A stretch of DNA of 29,320 nucleotides from Pseudomonadota bacterium (GCA_023419055.1 JAEZYO010001006.1:1-29320), one strand, 5' to 3'. Numbered from the stretch's first letter, positions 7,794 through 16,913 are shown. The notes: generated from the letters alone by a model not told the origin. Made by a program: numbers and translations.

Positions 7794-8678
7794 TCACATC
7801 CCGATCGCGGTGCGGAACACCCAACCGGGCGTGCCCTTGGTGTCGTACTTGATTTGGTACCAGTCCCCGCTGCGACCGGTCACGACCACCCGCGTCCCCG
7901 AGAGGATCCGGGCAACGACCTTTCCGTCACGCGAAGGACCAGAGCGGACGAGGGCTACCTCCCAGCTCACGGTGGCTCGACCGCTCGCCGGAGTCACGGG
8001 AATGTCCGCCGCGGCTGCCGCTCCCGGCTCGTCCCCCGTAGTGGCCGGGGCAGTGAACTCCAACCGGTAAAACAGGTTGTAGAAACTCTGCTCGTGCTCG
8101 AGGCCCTCGAGGTTCACGTCGGCGAAGGCCTTGGTCGCGCACTCGATCAGCGACTCTGCGTCGCCTTCCTCGAGCGTCGTGCTCTTCCCGCTCGCGATAC
8201 GAACCAGGCGATTCTTGTCGAAGTCGACCTCGAAACCGAGCGAGAGCACGCCGTTCAAGCCCGCCGCACCTTCGCACGCCGCGAGCGTGCCGAGCCGGGT
8301 CCGGGCGACCCGATCGAAATCGATCTTGTCGCAGCGCTCGACTCTTCGCCCCCGTTGATCACGACAGCTCGTCACTGAAAGCTCCCCGATCACGGGGCCC
8401 GCCACGGGTGGCGCATCGGGGCTCGTCGCAGGGGTTGGCTGAGCCGGCGGCGGCGGGGGCGTGGGTGCAGCCGACGACGCGACCGGCTCGCCGCCGAGGC
8501 CCGGCGCCGGAGACGCGGGGGTGGGGGCGCTCGGCACCAGCTTGAAGTCCGCCCACATCGGCCAGATCGCACCAATGGCGAAGCCCGCCAAGGCGATCAG
8601 CCCGACTCTTCCGAGGCGGGGCGAGTCGTCCTGGGGGATCTCGACCTTCAGGGGCTGCCGGCGTCGCTCGACCGCCAT
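7794..8678 (-). CDS. Single-pass membrane protein with C-terminal bacterial SH3 domain
   Basis: This 294-residue protein has a short basic cytoplasmic N terminus and one membrane helix at about residues 24-44 (VGLIALAGFAIGAIWPMW). A Pro/Ala-rich linker (~50-95) with a run of five prolines follows. The middle domain contains CRDQRGRRVERCDKIDFDRV, then CEGAAGLNGVLSLGFEVDFD and LIECATKAF. This Cys-containing pattern with a strand of the form 'G.lslgFeVdF' resembles the C-terminal (AgmX/PglI, TonB-like) modules common in myxobacteria. The last ~60 residues look like an SH3_3 domain (ARILSGTRVVVTGRSGDWYQ, ending PGWVFRTAIGM), which often binds peptidoglycan or peptides. The ATG at 8678 puts the helix at a normal distance. 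It is divergent from the Ser/Thr kinase gene, with 97 bp between starts. A cell-envelope role is inferred. Confidence 0.78.
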   Translation of the reverse strand: MAVERRRQPLKVEIPQDDSPRLGRVGLIALAGFAIGAIWPMWADFKLVPSAPTPASPAPGLGGEPVASSAAPTPPPPPAQPTPATSPDAPPVAGPVIGELSVTSCRDQRGRRVERCDKIDFDRVARTRLGTLAACEGAAGLNGVLSLGFEVDFDKNRLVRIASGKSTTLEEGDAESLIECATKAFADVNLEGLEHEQSFYNLFYRLEFTAPATTGDEPGAAAAADIPVTPASGRATVSWEVALVRSGPSRDGKVVARILSGTRVVVTGRSGDWYQIKYDTKGTPGWVFRTAIGM

Positions 8679-8775
8679 CTCGGCCCGGTCGTAACACGGG
8701 AACCGCCGATGGAAAAAGGGAACTAGGCCGAAGGGCTGGAATCCCCGGGGGGTTGTGGGAGGATACTGCCCGCTC

Positions 8776-10503
8776 GTGAGATACTGTGAGCGCTGTCGCC
8801 TCAAGTTTCCCGCCGAAAGCAACGTGTGCTTCGTGTGCGGGGCCGGCCTGGTCGCCTTCCAGGACCCTCGCATCGGCACGACCATCTCGGGGCGGTATCA
8901 AATCGAGAGCGTCCTCGGCGAGGGCGGGATGGCCACGGTCTACGCGGCGCATCATCGCCTGGTCGACAGGCCGTGCGCCGTCAAGGTGATGAATCCTCAG
9001 CTCGCGAAGAACGAGGTCATTCGCGAGCGCTTCCGGCGTGAGGCCAAGGCGGCGCAGAAGCTCGCGCACCCGAACATCATCGAGATCTTCGATCAGGGCG
9101 AGCTGCCGGACGGCAGCCTGTTCCTGGTCATGGAGCTGCTCGAGGGGCAAACGCTCGCGGACCTCCTGACGCACGGAGGCGTCCCCATCGAGCGGGCGCT
9201 CCCGATCACGATCCAGGTCGCCCGGGCGCTCGCCCGCGCGCACGACCTCGAGGTGATTCACCGCGATCTCAAGCCGGAGAACATCTTTCTCGCCGTCGAC
9301 GAAGACGGCAGGGATCACATCAAGCTGCTCGATTTCGGCATTGCTCGCTCGATGCAGGACGCGCGCCTCACCGGGGCGGGAGAGGTGTTCGGGACGCCGC
9401 AGTACATGGCTCCCGAGCGCATCACCTCCATCGACGCGGGCCCCGCCGCCGACCTCTACGCGCTCGGCGTGATTTTGTACGAGATGCTGACCGGGGAGCT
9501 CCCGTTCGACGCGTCGGACGTCGCGACCTTCTTCATCAAGCACATGAAGGAGCCGCCGCCGCCGCTCCGCAGCCGAAATCCCGACGTGCCGGAGGCGGTC
9601 GAGCGGCTGGTGCTGGAGCTTCTGGAGAAGGACCCGAAAGATCGCCCGGTGGACGCGCACCGCGCCCACGGCGATCTCTTGCGGCTCGCGGGGGCGCTCG
9701 GCATTCCCGTGCCCACCGAGATCGCGGAGACGACGGAGACGTCACGCGGTCCGGCGAAGACCTTGCCTCCGGTCGCCATCGACCGCTGGGTGAAGCGCAC
9801 CGCCGTCTTCGATCAGATGCTGGGCGCAGCCTACCCGAAGGAGCGACCGGCGGAGCTCGTGACGCTGCTCGCGGAGGTGAAGAAGCTCGTGCGCGAGATC
9901 GGCGATCTTCGCAGCCGCGCGGTGGAAGATCAGCGCGCCCTCGAGTCGATCGAGGCGCGCGGTCGCGAATCGCGCGCTCGCTTCGGGCACGCCGTGGACG
10001 CGCTCGGCATCGACGCCAGCAAGGCGCGTGACGAGCTCAAGGCAGCGACCATCGCTCAGAGCACGGCGACCCAGAAGTTCGACGCCTTCCGCGAGACGAT
10101 GAAGGCGGCGCTGCAAGAGGTCTTGCGCTGGGAGGGTCGCTCGGCGTTTCAGGAGCCCTACCGTCAGCTCGCAGAAGCTTACCGGGCGGCGGCGGACGTC
10201 ACCGACGCGTGGCTCGAGGCCAGGCGAGAGCAGGCGGAGGCGCAAGCGAACGTCGCGGCGCGGAAGGGCGAGGTCGACGATCTCGAGTTCCAGATCCAGG
10301 CGCTACGCAACGCGCTCGCCAACCACGAAGAGCTGCTCGAGCTCGAACGGAGCTCACAGATGAAGGCCATCGGGGACCTCGGACGCCGCGCAGACGAGCT
10401 CGAGGTGCAGCTCCTCGAGCTCGCGACCCGTTTCTGCGCGCCGCTCCGGCGAAAGCCGGAGCTCGAGTCGCTCTTCTTGAGCCTGGAAGCCGACGCCGCC
10501 TGA
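8776..10503 (+). CDS. Ser/Thr protein kinase with N-terminal zinc ribbon and C-terminal coiled coil
   Basis: A Hanks-type kinase of about 575 residues. The N terminus has a zinc-ribbon-like pair of knuckles, C4-x2-C7 and C18-x2-C21 (CERC, CFVCG). The kinase domain (~45-305) has the glycine loop [14 protein letters not shown], the catalytic lysine in CAVKVM (K70), [11 protein letters not shown] (H162-R163-D164), DFG at 186-188 and the [11 protein letters not shown] activation segment, so it should be active. No membrane helix follows. The region after residue ~360 is long, charged and heptad-like ([40 protein letters not shown]), i.e. a coiled coil. GTG 8776 was preferred because GGGAGGA lies 12 nt upstream and the zinc ribbon starts there; an in-frame GTG at 8755 is the alternative. 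The next gene, 92 bp on, encodes a kinase-fused sigma-54 activator, hinting at a signalling pair. Confidence 0.92.
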   Translation: MRYCERCRLKFPAESNVCFVCGAGLVAFQDPRIGTTISGRYQIESVLGEGGMATVYAAHHRLVDRPCAVKVMNPQLAKNEVIRERFRREAKAAQKLAHPNIIEIFDQGELPDGSLFLVMELLEGQTLADLLTHGGVPIERALPITIQVARALARAHDLEVIHRDLKPENIFLAVDEDGRDHIKLLDFGIARSMQDARLTGAGEVFGTPQYMAPERITSIDAGPAADLYALGVILYEMLTGELPFDASDVATFFIKHMKEPPPPLRSRNPDVPEAVERLVLELLEKDPKDRPVDAHRAHGDLLRLAGALGIPVPTEIAETTETSRGPAKTLPPVAIDRWVKRTAVFDQMLGAAYPKERPAELVTLLAEVKKLVREIGDLRSRAVEDQRALESIEARGRESRARFGHAVDALGIDASKARDELKAATIAQSTATQKFDAFRETMKAALQEVLRWEGRSAFQEPYRQLAEAYRAAADVTDAWLEARREQAEAQANVAARKGEVDDLEFQIQALRNALANHEELLELERSSQMKAIGDLGRRADELEVQLLELATRFCAPLRRKPELESLFLSLEADAA

Positions 10504-10557
10504 GCGGGGCTTGGCTCGGCCAGACGACCTACACTGCCAACTGAGCCGCCACCTGGG

Positions 10558-10575
10558 TTGACAATTCGGTAAAAT
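10558..10575 (+). promoter_or_regulatory. Weak promoter-like elements before the kinase-EBP gene
   Basis: The 92-bp gap after the Ser/Thr kinase is AT-richer than its surroundings. It contains a perfect TTGACA at 10558-10563 and a TAAAAT at 10570-10575. The spacing between the two (6 bp) is wrong for one promoter, so they would belong to different starts or be chance. TAAAAT alone could serve as a -10 element for a transcript starting about 10582, just before the ATG at 10596. Confidence 0.25.
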
Positions 10576-10595
10576 TGTGGCGCAATTGCTGGCGC

Positions 10596-13500
10596 ATGGG
10601 GGTCGTTGTGCTGCCAACTCAGTTGACGATCCGCGGCCGGAGCTTTGCGCTCGTCGAGCCGTTGGGAGAAGGCGCGACCAGCGCGGTTTGGCTCGTCCGT
10701 TCGGGCCAGGACGAGCTGGTGGTGAAGGTGGGTCGGGACTCGACGCAGCGAAGCCGCTTCGCCGACGAGGCGCAGCGTCTGCTCCTCGTCGACTCTGCGC
10801 GGATCGTCTCGCTCGCCGGCGCCGGAGCGCTGGGGGACGGCACGCCCTATCTGGCGTTGACCCGCGCCGCGGGCGAGCCACTGGCGACATTGCTCGAGCG
10901 TTCTCTTGCACCCGATCCGGAGCTCGCGCGGGTCGTCGCACGTGACGTCGGGACCGCGCTCGCCGATCTGCATCCGAGCGGGCTCTCGCACGGGGATCTG
11001 AAGCCGGCGAACATCGTCGTGGAGCTCGCCGGGGGACGGCCGAGTGGGGCACGCCTCGTCGATCTGGGGCTCGCCGGGGCCGCCGACGAGAACGTGCCGC
11101 GCGGCGGCACTCGCCGCTACCTCGCGCCGGAAGTCTTCGACCAGAGACCGAGCGGGGACGCTCGGCAGCGCGATCTGTGGGCGCTCGGCTTCGTGCTCGC
11201 CGAGATCCTGCTCCCGGAGCTCCGCCACGCCGAGAAGCCGGATCCCGCAGAGTTCGCTGGCCTGCCGGAGCCGTTCTCCTTCCTGCTCTCCGCGTTGCTC
11301 ACGAACAGTCCTGGAGCGCGGCCTTCGGCGAGTTGGATCGCGCGAAAGGCTCGCACCTTCGAGGACACGGAGCGGCAGGGCGCGCTCGTCGAGGCGCGCC
11401 GCCGCGCCATCGAGCACGCCTACCTCGCGGTGCGGCGAAACGAGCTCTACGCGCTCGCTCGAGCGGAGCGGCTCGAGCTCGACGTTGCGGGTCTGCCGCG
11501 GCGTTGGCTCGAAGGCGCTCTGGCCCTTTGCCGTGAAGTCGCCGAGCTCCGCGGGGACGCGCTCCTGAATCGCTCGGAGCGCCTCGGCGATCTCTCGCAG
11601 CTCGGCCGCTCGCGCTGGCTCGTTTCGCTCGTCGGGCCTGCCGCAGCGCACTGGCCCGCGCTCTCGGTCGAGTCCGATCACGAGCTCGCCGAGCGGCTGC
11701 TCTCCGCGGTCGAGCACGTGGAGCCGGAGCGCCTGACCTTGAGCGCCGTGGAAGCGCGGGGGCGAGTCGAACGGCGCTGGGAGAAGAGCCACGATCCCGT
11801 CGAGCTCGCGCTCGCCCTCGAGTCCGGGGAGTCCGATCCCGCCCTCTTCGATCGAGCCGAGGAGCTCGTGCTCGTCGGCGCGAATCTACCGGTGGGGCTC
11901 GCGCTCGGCAGAGCGTTGCGCCGCGCGGGTCAGCTCGGCCGGGGCATCGCGCTCCTCGGTCGGCTCGACGATCGAGAAGCCGACGCGGAGGCCGCCGAGC
12001 TCGCGCGCCGAGCGAACGACGCGGAGCTCTGCCGCGCGCTCGTCCGCGCCGTGGGAGGAGACAACCCGACCGCGGTCTCTCGCGCCAAGGCCACGGAAGC
12101 GCGCTTGGAGCTCGACCGCGGGCAAGCCGAGCGGGCGCTCGACTTGATTTCGGCCGCGCCGGAGTCCCCGGCGTCGCTCGAGACGCGCGCGCTCGTCGAG
12201 CTTTCGCTCGGGCGCCGCAAGCTGGCGACGGAAACGCTCGAGCGAGCGCGCTTGCTCGCGCGCACGGACGAAGAGCGCGCGCGACTCGAGGCGGTCGGCG
12301 GAAACGTCGCGCACGCCGCCGGCGACGCAGAGGGAGCCCTCGCCGCGTTCCGGCGCGCGGCGGAGCTCGCCGCAAGGGCCTCGGCGGTCGTGGAAGAGGC
12401 GACGTACCTGACGGGGGTGGCCGCGGCCGCCTCCAACGTGGGTGAGCTCGGCGAGGCCATCGCCGCGGCGCGGCGCTCGCTCCTACTCTTCGAAGCGATC
12501 GGACGCGCCGGCGACGCGGCGCGCGCGGAGCTCTCCATCGCCGCGGCGCTCGCCGCGGCAGGCGCGCGAGTGGAAGCGCGAGAAGCGGCCCAGGATGCCG
12601 GCGCGCGTGCCAAGCGTGCCGGTGATCGGCGCTGCCGCGCCTACGCGCACCTGGTGCTCGCCGATATCGCGCCGGGCAGCGATCGCGAGGCCGTCGAGCA
12701 CGCGCGCTTCGCCGCTCGAAACCTGGACCCGAGCGGTGACGACGCGCTCCGGGCCGCCGCTCGCCTGCACGAACGCGGGGAGGAGGTGGATCTCCCGCTG
12801 CTCGACGCCCGGGCGCGAGACCAGGGCACCGCGCTCGACGCGCGGTTCGATTGGTGGGCCGCCCGCGCGCGCCGCGCGGCGGCGAGCTCGGCTCCTTCCC
12901 GGGGCGACGCCATCTGCGCCGAGCTCCTGAAGCTCGCGAACGTCACCGCGCCGGTGGTCGTGCGCGGCCCGGCGCTCGCCGCAGGGGCGCGGCTGGCTGC
13001 CGAAATCGGCGACGGCGAGACCGCGCGGCGGCTCACGCTCTCGACCGCCGACGCGGCGCGCGAGCTCGTGCGCCGGGCGCCTCCGGAGCTCAAGGCGAGC
13101 GTCGCTTCGCTCGCGTGGGTGCGAGCAGCCGACGCCGCGAGCGCCGCGGAGGGCTTCGCCCCGGAGCAGCTTCGCGACGTCGAATCGCTCGTCCGAGCGC
13201 TCGGGCGTCGCGACGGGCTGCGCGCCTTGTTGCGCCAGGTTCTCGACGCGCTCGTGCTCTGGACCGGCGTGGAGCGCGGCCTCTTGCTCTTGAAGGCCCC
13301 CGGACAGAAGCTCCGGCCACGCGCGGCGCGCAACATCGGCCGGGGTGATCTCGGCCGCGAACAGCTCGAGCTCAGCCATTCGCTCGCCGAGCGCGCGCTC
13401 GAGCTCGGTGAGACCGTCGTGGCGGTCGACGCCGCGGGCGACTTGCCGGAAGTCCATCAGAGCGTTCACGCGCTGAAGCTCCGGAGCGTGCTCGCGGTAC

Positions 13501-14744
13501 CGCTCATCGCGCACGGCGAAGCGCTCGGCGTCGCCTACCTCGACGACCGCGTGCGACGCGGCGCCTTCGGCCCGCGCGAGCTCTCCTGGGTGCGCCTGGT
13601 AGCGACGCTCGCCGCGCTCGCCATCGCGGACGCACGGGACGAGCTTTACCTGAGGCGCGCCGCGCGCCGCGCGCAGCGCGCGGAGGCGAAGCTCGCCAAG
13701 GAGCTCGCCAAGCGCGAGGCGGCGCTCGACGTGGCGGAACGCGAGCTCGCGCGCGCCCGCGACGGCCGCGAGCACCGCTTCGCGTACGACGAGATCATCG
13801 GGCAGAGCGAGGCGATCCGGAGCATGTTGCGCGTGGTGGACCGGGTCACGACCTCCGAGGTGCCCGTGCTCGTGATCGGCGAGTCCGGGAGCGGAAAAGA
13901 GCTCGTGGCGCGCGCGATTCACCAGAACGGTCCGCGCGGCAAGGGCGCCTTCGTCAGCGAGAACTGCGGGGCCATCCCGGAGAACCTGCTCGAGAGCACG
14001 CTGTTCGGCCACGTGCGCGGCGCCTTCACCGGCGCGTCGCGGCCGAAGGCTGGGCTCTTCGACGTCGCGCATCGCGGCACGCTCTTCCTCGACGAGATCG
14101 CCGAGATGAGCCTGGGCATGCAGACCAAGCTCTTGCGCGCGCTGCAGAACGGCGAGGTGCGGCCCGTCGGCTCCGAGACGACCAGGCGCGTGGACGTGCG
14201 CGTCATCGGCGCCACGCACCGTGACCTCGAGGCTTTGGTCGCCGCGGGCAAGTTTCGCGAAGACCTCTATTATCGGTTGAACGTGATCACGGTGCGCGTG
14301 CCGCCGCTCCGCGAGCGAGCCGGTGACGTCGCGCTCCTCGTGCGAAGCTTCGTGACCCGCTACGCCGGCGAACGGCGCGTGCGCGTGTCGAAGGCGGCGC
14401 TCGATCTGCTCTCCGCCTTCGCCTGGCCGGGGAACGTGCGCCAACTCGAGAACGAGGTCCGCCGCGCGCTCGTGCTGGCAGACGACCTGGTGCTCCCCGA
14501 ACACTTGAGCCCGGAAGTGAGGAGCGGCGGCTCGGGGGAGACGGGGCGCTCCGACGGTCTCAACCTGCGCGAGCGCGTGGACGCGCTAGAAGCCGAGCTC
14601 GTGAGGACGGCCCTCCGCCGCACCGACGGTAACCAGACGCGCGCCGCCGAGCTCCTCGGGATCTCCCGGTTCGGGCTGCAGAAGATGATGAAGCGGCTGG
14701 AAATCGCGAGCACCCAACTTGTCGCGCCCCGGCTACCCGAGTAA
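10596..14744 (+). CDS. Kinase-TPR-GAF-sigma-54 activator fusion (enhancer-binding protein)
   Basis: A 1382-residue one-piece signalling regulator. Domains in order: a protein-kinase-like domain (~1-260) with GEGATSAVW loop, lysine K44, HGDLKPAN (H132-G133-D134, where the usual Arg is Gly) and DLG at 156-158 in place of DFG; a long Ala/Arg/Glu-rich helical region (~270-860) with TPR-like repeats; a GAF domain (~870-1015, ending LAVPLIAHGEALGVAYLDD); a short coiled coil; and the AAA+ core (~1065-1300). The core has Walker A GESGSGKE at ~1096, the sigma-54 contact loop GAFTGA at ~1142, Walker B LFLDEIAEM at ~1164 and PPLRERAGD. A Fis-type helix-turn-helix is at ~1345-1369 (GNQTRAAELLGISRFGLQKM). 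It should activate sigma-54 promoters in response to a ligand or partner sensed by the front half. ATG 10596 was chosen; TTG 10575 is possible. It lacks a response-regulator receiver domain. Confidence 0.93.
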   Translation: MGVVVLPTQLTIRGRSFALVEPLGEGATSAVWLVRSGQDELVVKVGRDSTQRSRFADEAQRLLLVDSARIVSLAGAGALGDGTPYLALTRAAGEPLATLLERSLAPDPELARVVARDVGTALADLHPSGLSHGDLKPANIVVELAGGRPSGARLVDLGLAGAADENVPRGGTRRYLAPEVFDQRPSGDARQRDLWALGFVLAEILLPELRHAEKPDPAEFAGLPEPFSFLLSALLTNSPGARPSASWIARKARTFEDTERQGALVEARRRAIEHAYLAVRRNELYALARAERLELDVAGLPRRWLEGALALCREVAELRGDALLNRSERLGDLSQLGRSRWLVSLVGPAAAHWPALSVESDHELAERLLSAVEHVEPERLTLSAVEARGRVERRWEKSHDPVELALALESGESDPALFDRAEELVLVGANLPVGLALGRALRRAGQLGRGIALLGRLDDREADAEAAELARRANDAELCRALVRAVGGDNPTAVSRAKATEARLELDRGQAERALDLISAAPESPASLETRALVELSLGRRKLATETLERARLLARTDEERARLEAVGGNVAHAAGDAEGALAAFRRAAELAARASAVVEEATYLTGVAAAASNVGELGEAIAAARRSLLLFEAIGRAGDAARAELSIAAALAAAGARVEAREAAQDAGARAKRAGDRRCRAYAHLVLADIAPGSDREAVEHARFAARNLDPSGDDALRAAARLHERGEEVDLPLLDARARDQGTALDARFDWWAARARRAAASSAPSRGDAICAELLKLANVTAPVVVRGPALAAGARLAAEIGDGETARRLTLSTADAARELVRRAPPELKASVASLAWVRAADAASAAEGFAPEQLRDVESLVRALGRRDGLRALLRQVLDALVLWTGVERGLLLLKAPGQKLRPRAARNIGRGDLGREQLELSHSLAERALELGETVVAVDAAGDLPEVHQSVHALKLRSVLAVPLIAHGEALGVAYLDDRVRRGAFGPRELSWVRLVATLAALAIADARDELYLRRAARRAQRAEAKLAKELAKREAALDVAERELARARDGREHRFAYDEIIGQSEAIRSMLRVVDRVTTSEVPVLVIGESGSGKELVARAIHQNGPRGKGAFVSENCGAIPENLLESTLFGHVRGAFTGASRPKAGLFDVAHRGTLFLDEIAEMSLGMQTKLLRALQNGEVRPVGSETTRRVDVRVIGATHRDLEALVAAGKFREDLYYRLNVITVRVPPLRERAGDVALLVRSFVTRYAGERRVRVSKAALDLLSAFAWPGNVRQLENEVRRALVLADDLVLPEHLSPEVRSGGSGETGRSDGLNLRERVDALEAELVRTALRRTDGNQTRAAELLGISRFGLQKMMKRLEIASTQLVAPRLPE

Positions 14745-14759
14745 GACCGAGCCCGCAAA

Positions 14760-15593
14760 ATGGCGTCTCGCGGCGAGCCCGATCCGATCCTGAAGTGGGC
14801 GGGCGGCAAGCGACAGCTTGTTCCCCACATCCTGGGTCGGCTGCCGCGCAAGATGAAGACCTACTACGAGCCCTTCGTCGGTGGGGCGGCGGTCTTCTTC
14901 GCGCTCGCCAAGGAGAAGGAGCGGCGCTTCGAGCATGCCGTGCTCTCCGACAGCAACAAAGACCTGATCGCCCTCTACGAGGCGATCCGCGACGACGTCG
15001 ACGGCGTGATCGAGAAGCTCTCGGAGCTGCCTCACTCCGAGCAGGACTACTACCGCATTCGAGACGAGCTTCGCCCGCGCTCGAAGGCCGCCAAGGCCGC
15101 TCGCCTCATCTACCTGAACAAGACCGGCTACAACGGCCTTTACCGCGTGAACAGCAAGGGCGAGTTCAACGTGCCGTTCGGACGCTACGCTCGCCCGAAG
15201 ATCTGTGACGAGCCGCGGCTCCGCGCCGCGGCAGCCGTACTTCAGGGCGTCGAGCTCTTGGTCGAGGATTTCGAGGTCGTCTGCAAGCGCGCGAAGAAGG
15301 GCGACGCGGTTTACCTCGACCCGCCCTACCTGCCGGTCTCGCCGACGTCGAGCTTCGCCTCCTACCACAGCGTCCCCTTCGGGCTCGAGGAGCACGAGCG
15401 CCTGGCTCGGATGTTCGCCTCTCTCCAGCGTCGCAACGTGGCGGCGTTGCTCTCGAACTCCGACACGCGCGACACCCGCCGCTTGTTCGGGGAATTTGCC
15501 CTCGCCACCGTCCAAGCCACGCGCGCCATCAACAGCAACGCGAAGCGTCGTGGACCGGTGCCCGAGCTCCTGGTCGGCACCGAAGCTCGCTGA
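14760..15593 (+). CDS. dam: D12-class DNA adenine-N6 methyltransferase (Dam-like)
   Basis: This 277-residue enzyme transfers a methyl group from S-adenosylmethionine to adenine N6 in DNA. Motifs are clear: ILKWAGGKRQLVPHIL (SAM-binding motif I of the alpha class), YYEPFVGGAAVFF, the target-recognition region YLNKTGYNGLYRVNSKGEFN with VPFGRY, and the catalytic DPPY in AVYLDPPYLPVS. Length and motif order match E. coli Dam and DpnM, which act at GATC; the specificity here is a family-based guess. No restriction endonuclease gene is adjacent, so it looks like an orphan methylase. The ATG lies 15 bp after the stop of the kinase-EBP gene and may be co-transcribed with it. The stop is 3 bp from the convergent lipoprotein stop, leaving no room for a terminator. 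Confidence 0.93.
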   Translation: MASRGEPDPILKWAGGKRQLVPHILGRLPRKMKTYYEPFVGGAAVFFALAKEKERRFEHAVLSDSNKDLIALYEAIRDDVDGVIEKLSELPHSEQDYYRIRDELRPRSKAAKAARLIYLNKTGYNGLYRVNSKGEFNVPFGRYARPKICDEPRLRAAAAVLQGVELLVEDFEVVCKRAKKGDAVYLDPPYLPVSPTSSFASYHSVPFGLEEHERLARMFASLQRRNVAALLSNSDTRDTRRLFGEFALATVQATRAINSNAKRRGPVPELLVGTEAR

Positions 15594-15596
15594 CGC

Positions 15597-16622
15597 CTAG
15601 TCGCAGGTCGCTCCGGCTCGGATGAACGCCTGGATCGCGCGTAGCCGCGAACGGTCGAGCGCGACCTCCGGGCCGGTCAGGGGCATCGGCTCTCCGCGCA
15701 CGAACCACTCCCGCAGCCGAGCTCGCTCGGGCTCGCTCGGCGGCAGACAAGCCTCGTCCTCCGCGACTCGGTAGGCGCTGCCGCAGAGGTCCGGATCTTC
15801 GGCGCTGCGACGATAATTCTCGGGCCGGACGATCAACTTGTACAAGAGGTAGCTGTTGTCGGGCCGACCCGGGTCGATGATGGGCATGTCGATCCCCATC
15901 CGGGCGGGGTTCTCGAGCACTTCGCCGGTGACCGTGCCGAGATCGGTCTGATGGGCGACCCGCCCGATCGCGGTCGAGAGCAGCGCATTGCCGGAGGACA
16001 AGTCGAGCCCCTGCGGGGCTCGGTCGGGGTTGTGGCAGTTGCTGCAGGCGCCCTGACCCGGGTTGGCGCTGAAAAACGTGAGCACGTCGCTACAGTCGGG
16101 CACCGGCTCCTCGGGAGCGAGGCCCTCCTCGACGGCGCTCGTGAAGAAGCTGAAGCTGAGCGGCCGGCGAGTCGCAGCGAGAGGCGCGCCGTCGAACGCA
16201 CGGAACCCGAAGTCGTTGTCCTCGACGGGCACGGGCAGCTCGACCGTGTAGAGGGTGCGCGGTGCGAGGGGTCTCCCCTCGGGCAAGCGGTAGCGGACGA
16301 CGCGCTCGACCAGGTCGTAGGTGGGCTGGAGGACATCGCCGCCCACCCCCGGCTGGTTGTTCGGGTTCCCGGTGTAAATGAGCAGCGACTGCCGGGTCGC
16401 AGTCGACGGGAGCAGCACTCGATCGAAGCGGAGCTCGATCGCGGTATCGATGGGCACGCCACACTCCGGTGGCGCATCCAGCGGACACTCGAGCCCTGCC
16501 CCATCCGACGGGTAGGTAGCCACGAGGCCGAGCGGCGGCCCCTGGAACGGTTCCGGCTCCGGCTCCCACTGGTCACAGCCCGCCACCAGGACGAGGAGAC
16601 CCAACCCCGCGAGGGGACTCAG
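15597..16622 (-). CDS. Mono-haem c-type cytochrome lipoprotein with Ig-like (Big_5-type) domain
   Basis: An exported lipoprotein of about 341 residues. The signal peptide has the lipobox LVAGC (Cys at residue 16), followed by an acidic DQWEPEPEP stretch. The first half resembles the bacterial Ig-like Big_5/SbsA domain: GLVATYPSDGA, then VPIDTAIELRFDRVLLPSTA and a FSFFTSA strand. The second half has one haem-binding CSNCH (in ANPGQGACSNCHNPDRAPQG) and a conserved tail (MPIIDPGRPDNSYLLYKL, LREWFVRGEPMP, LRAIQAFIRAGATCD) typical of myxobacterial 'cytochrome c domain' lipoproteins. The start is uncertain: CTG 16622 overlaps the upstream TGA (CTGA), and TTG 16604 is an alternative giving a very short signal. 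It is last in a minus-strand run with the 13-haem cytochrome and beta-barrel and could be their surface partner. Confidence 0.8.
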   Translation of the reverse strand: MSPLAGLGLLVLVAGCDQWEPEPEPFQGPPLGLVATYPSDGAGLECPLDAPPECGVPIDTAIELRFDRVLLPSTATRQSLLIYTGNPNNQPGVGGDVLQPTYDLVERVVRYRLPEGRPLAPRTLYTVELPVPVEDNDFGFRAFDGAPLAATRRPLSFSFFTSAVEEGLAPEEPVPDCSDVLTFFSANPGQGACSNCHNPDRAPQGLDLSSGNALLSTAIGRVAHQTDLGTVTGEVLENPARMGIDMPIIDPGRPDNSYLLYKLIVRPENYRRSAEDPDLCGSAYRVAEDEACLPPSEPERARLREWFVRGEPMPLTGPEVALDRSRLRAIQAFIRAGATCD

Positions 16623-16873
16623 CTTTCGGCGTAAGTCGAGAGCTGGTCGAGGATCAGCTTCTCGCTGATACCCGTCCGAATGTGCTCGCGAAGGCAATCC
16701 GCCATCGTGATGAGGACGTCGTCCACGCCCTGCTCCTCGATGATCTTCGCCAGGAGGGCACGAGCCTCCTTGCTGTCCTCTTCGCGCAAGAGCTCGCGCA
16801 CCTTCTCGAGCGAGATGTCGCCCTGGAAGTCGAAGTAGAGGTTTTCGAAAAGGTACCGAGCAAGCTCCTTCAC
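16619..16873 (-). CDS. Small hypothetical protein (84 aa) between two cytochrome genes
   Basis: A short acidic soluble protein, probably all-helical: KELARYLFENLYFDFQGD, then SLEKVRELLREEDSKEARAL, then ITMADCLREHIRTGISEKLI. There is no signal peptide, haem motif or membrane segment, so it should be cytoplasmic. I do not recognise the family. The GTG start at 16873 has an excellent SD, AAGGAGG on the minus strand (16880-16886), spaced 6 nt, the strongest ribosome site in this run. The stop overlaps the start of the lipoprotein gene. Upstream lie 121 bp with a stable hairpin. A strong SD and leader hairpin on a small cytoplasmic protein inside an exported-cytochrome cluster suggest a regulatory or maturation role, which is inference only. 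Confidence 0.75.
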   Translation of the reverse strand: MKELARYLFENLYFDFQGDISLEKVRELLREEDSKEARALLAKIIEEQGVDDVLITMADCLREHIRTGISEKLILDQLSTYAES

Positions 16874-16897
16874 GCCAGGCCTCCTTCGCCGCAAGCT

Positions 16898-16913
16898 GCA
16901 CCCGTGGGGGTGC
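16898..16913 (-). promoter_or_regulatory. Hairpin in the leader of the 84-residue gene
   Basis: GCACCC (16898-16903), a 4-nt loop, and GGGTGC (16908-16913) make a perfect 6-bp GC-rich stem about 12 nt before the SD. It could act as a pause, a processing site or a regulatory leader. There is no T-run after it, so it is not a standard terminator. Confidence 0.4.

Noticed and set aside
8297..8311. GGGTC-N5-GACCC, similar to the palindrome array
   Set aside because: The spacer is 5 nt, and it lies inside the coding sequence of the SH3 protein; a chance match.
10578..10590. TGGCGCAATTGCT looks like a sigma-54 promoter before the kinase-activator gene
   Set aside because: The GG and GC are separated by 7 bp, not the strict 10 bp, so sigma-54 could not use it.
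16619..16873. ENLYFDFQG in the 84-residue protein resembles the TEV protease site ENLYFQG
   Set aside because: Two residues are inserted and the setting is a native helical protein; coincidence, not a cloning tag.
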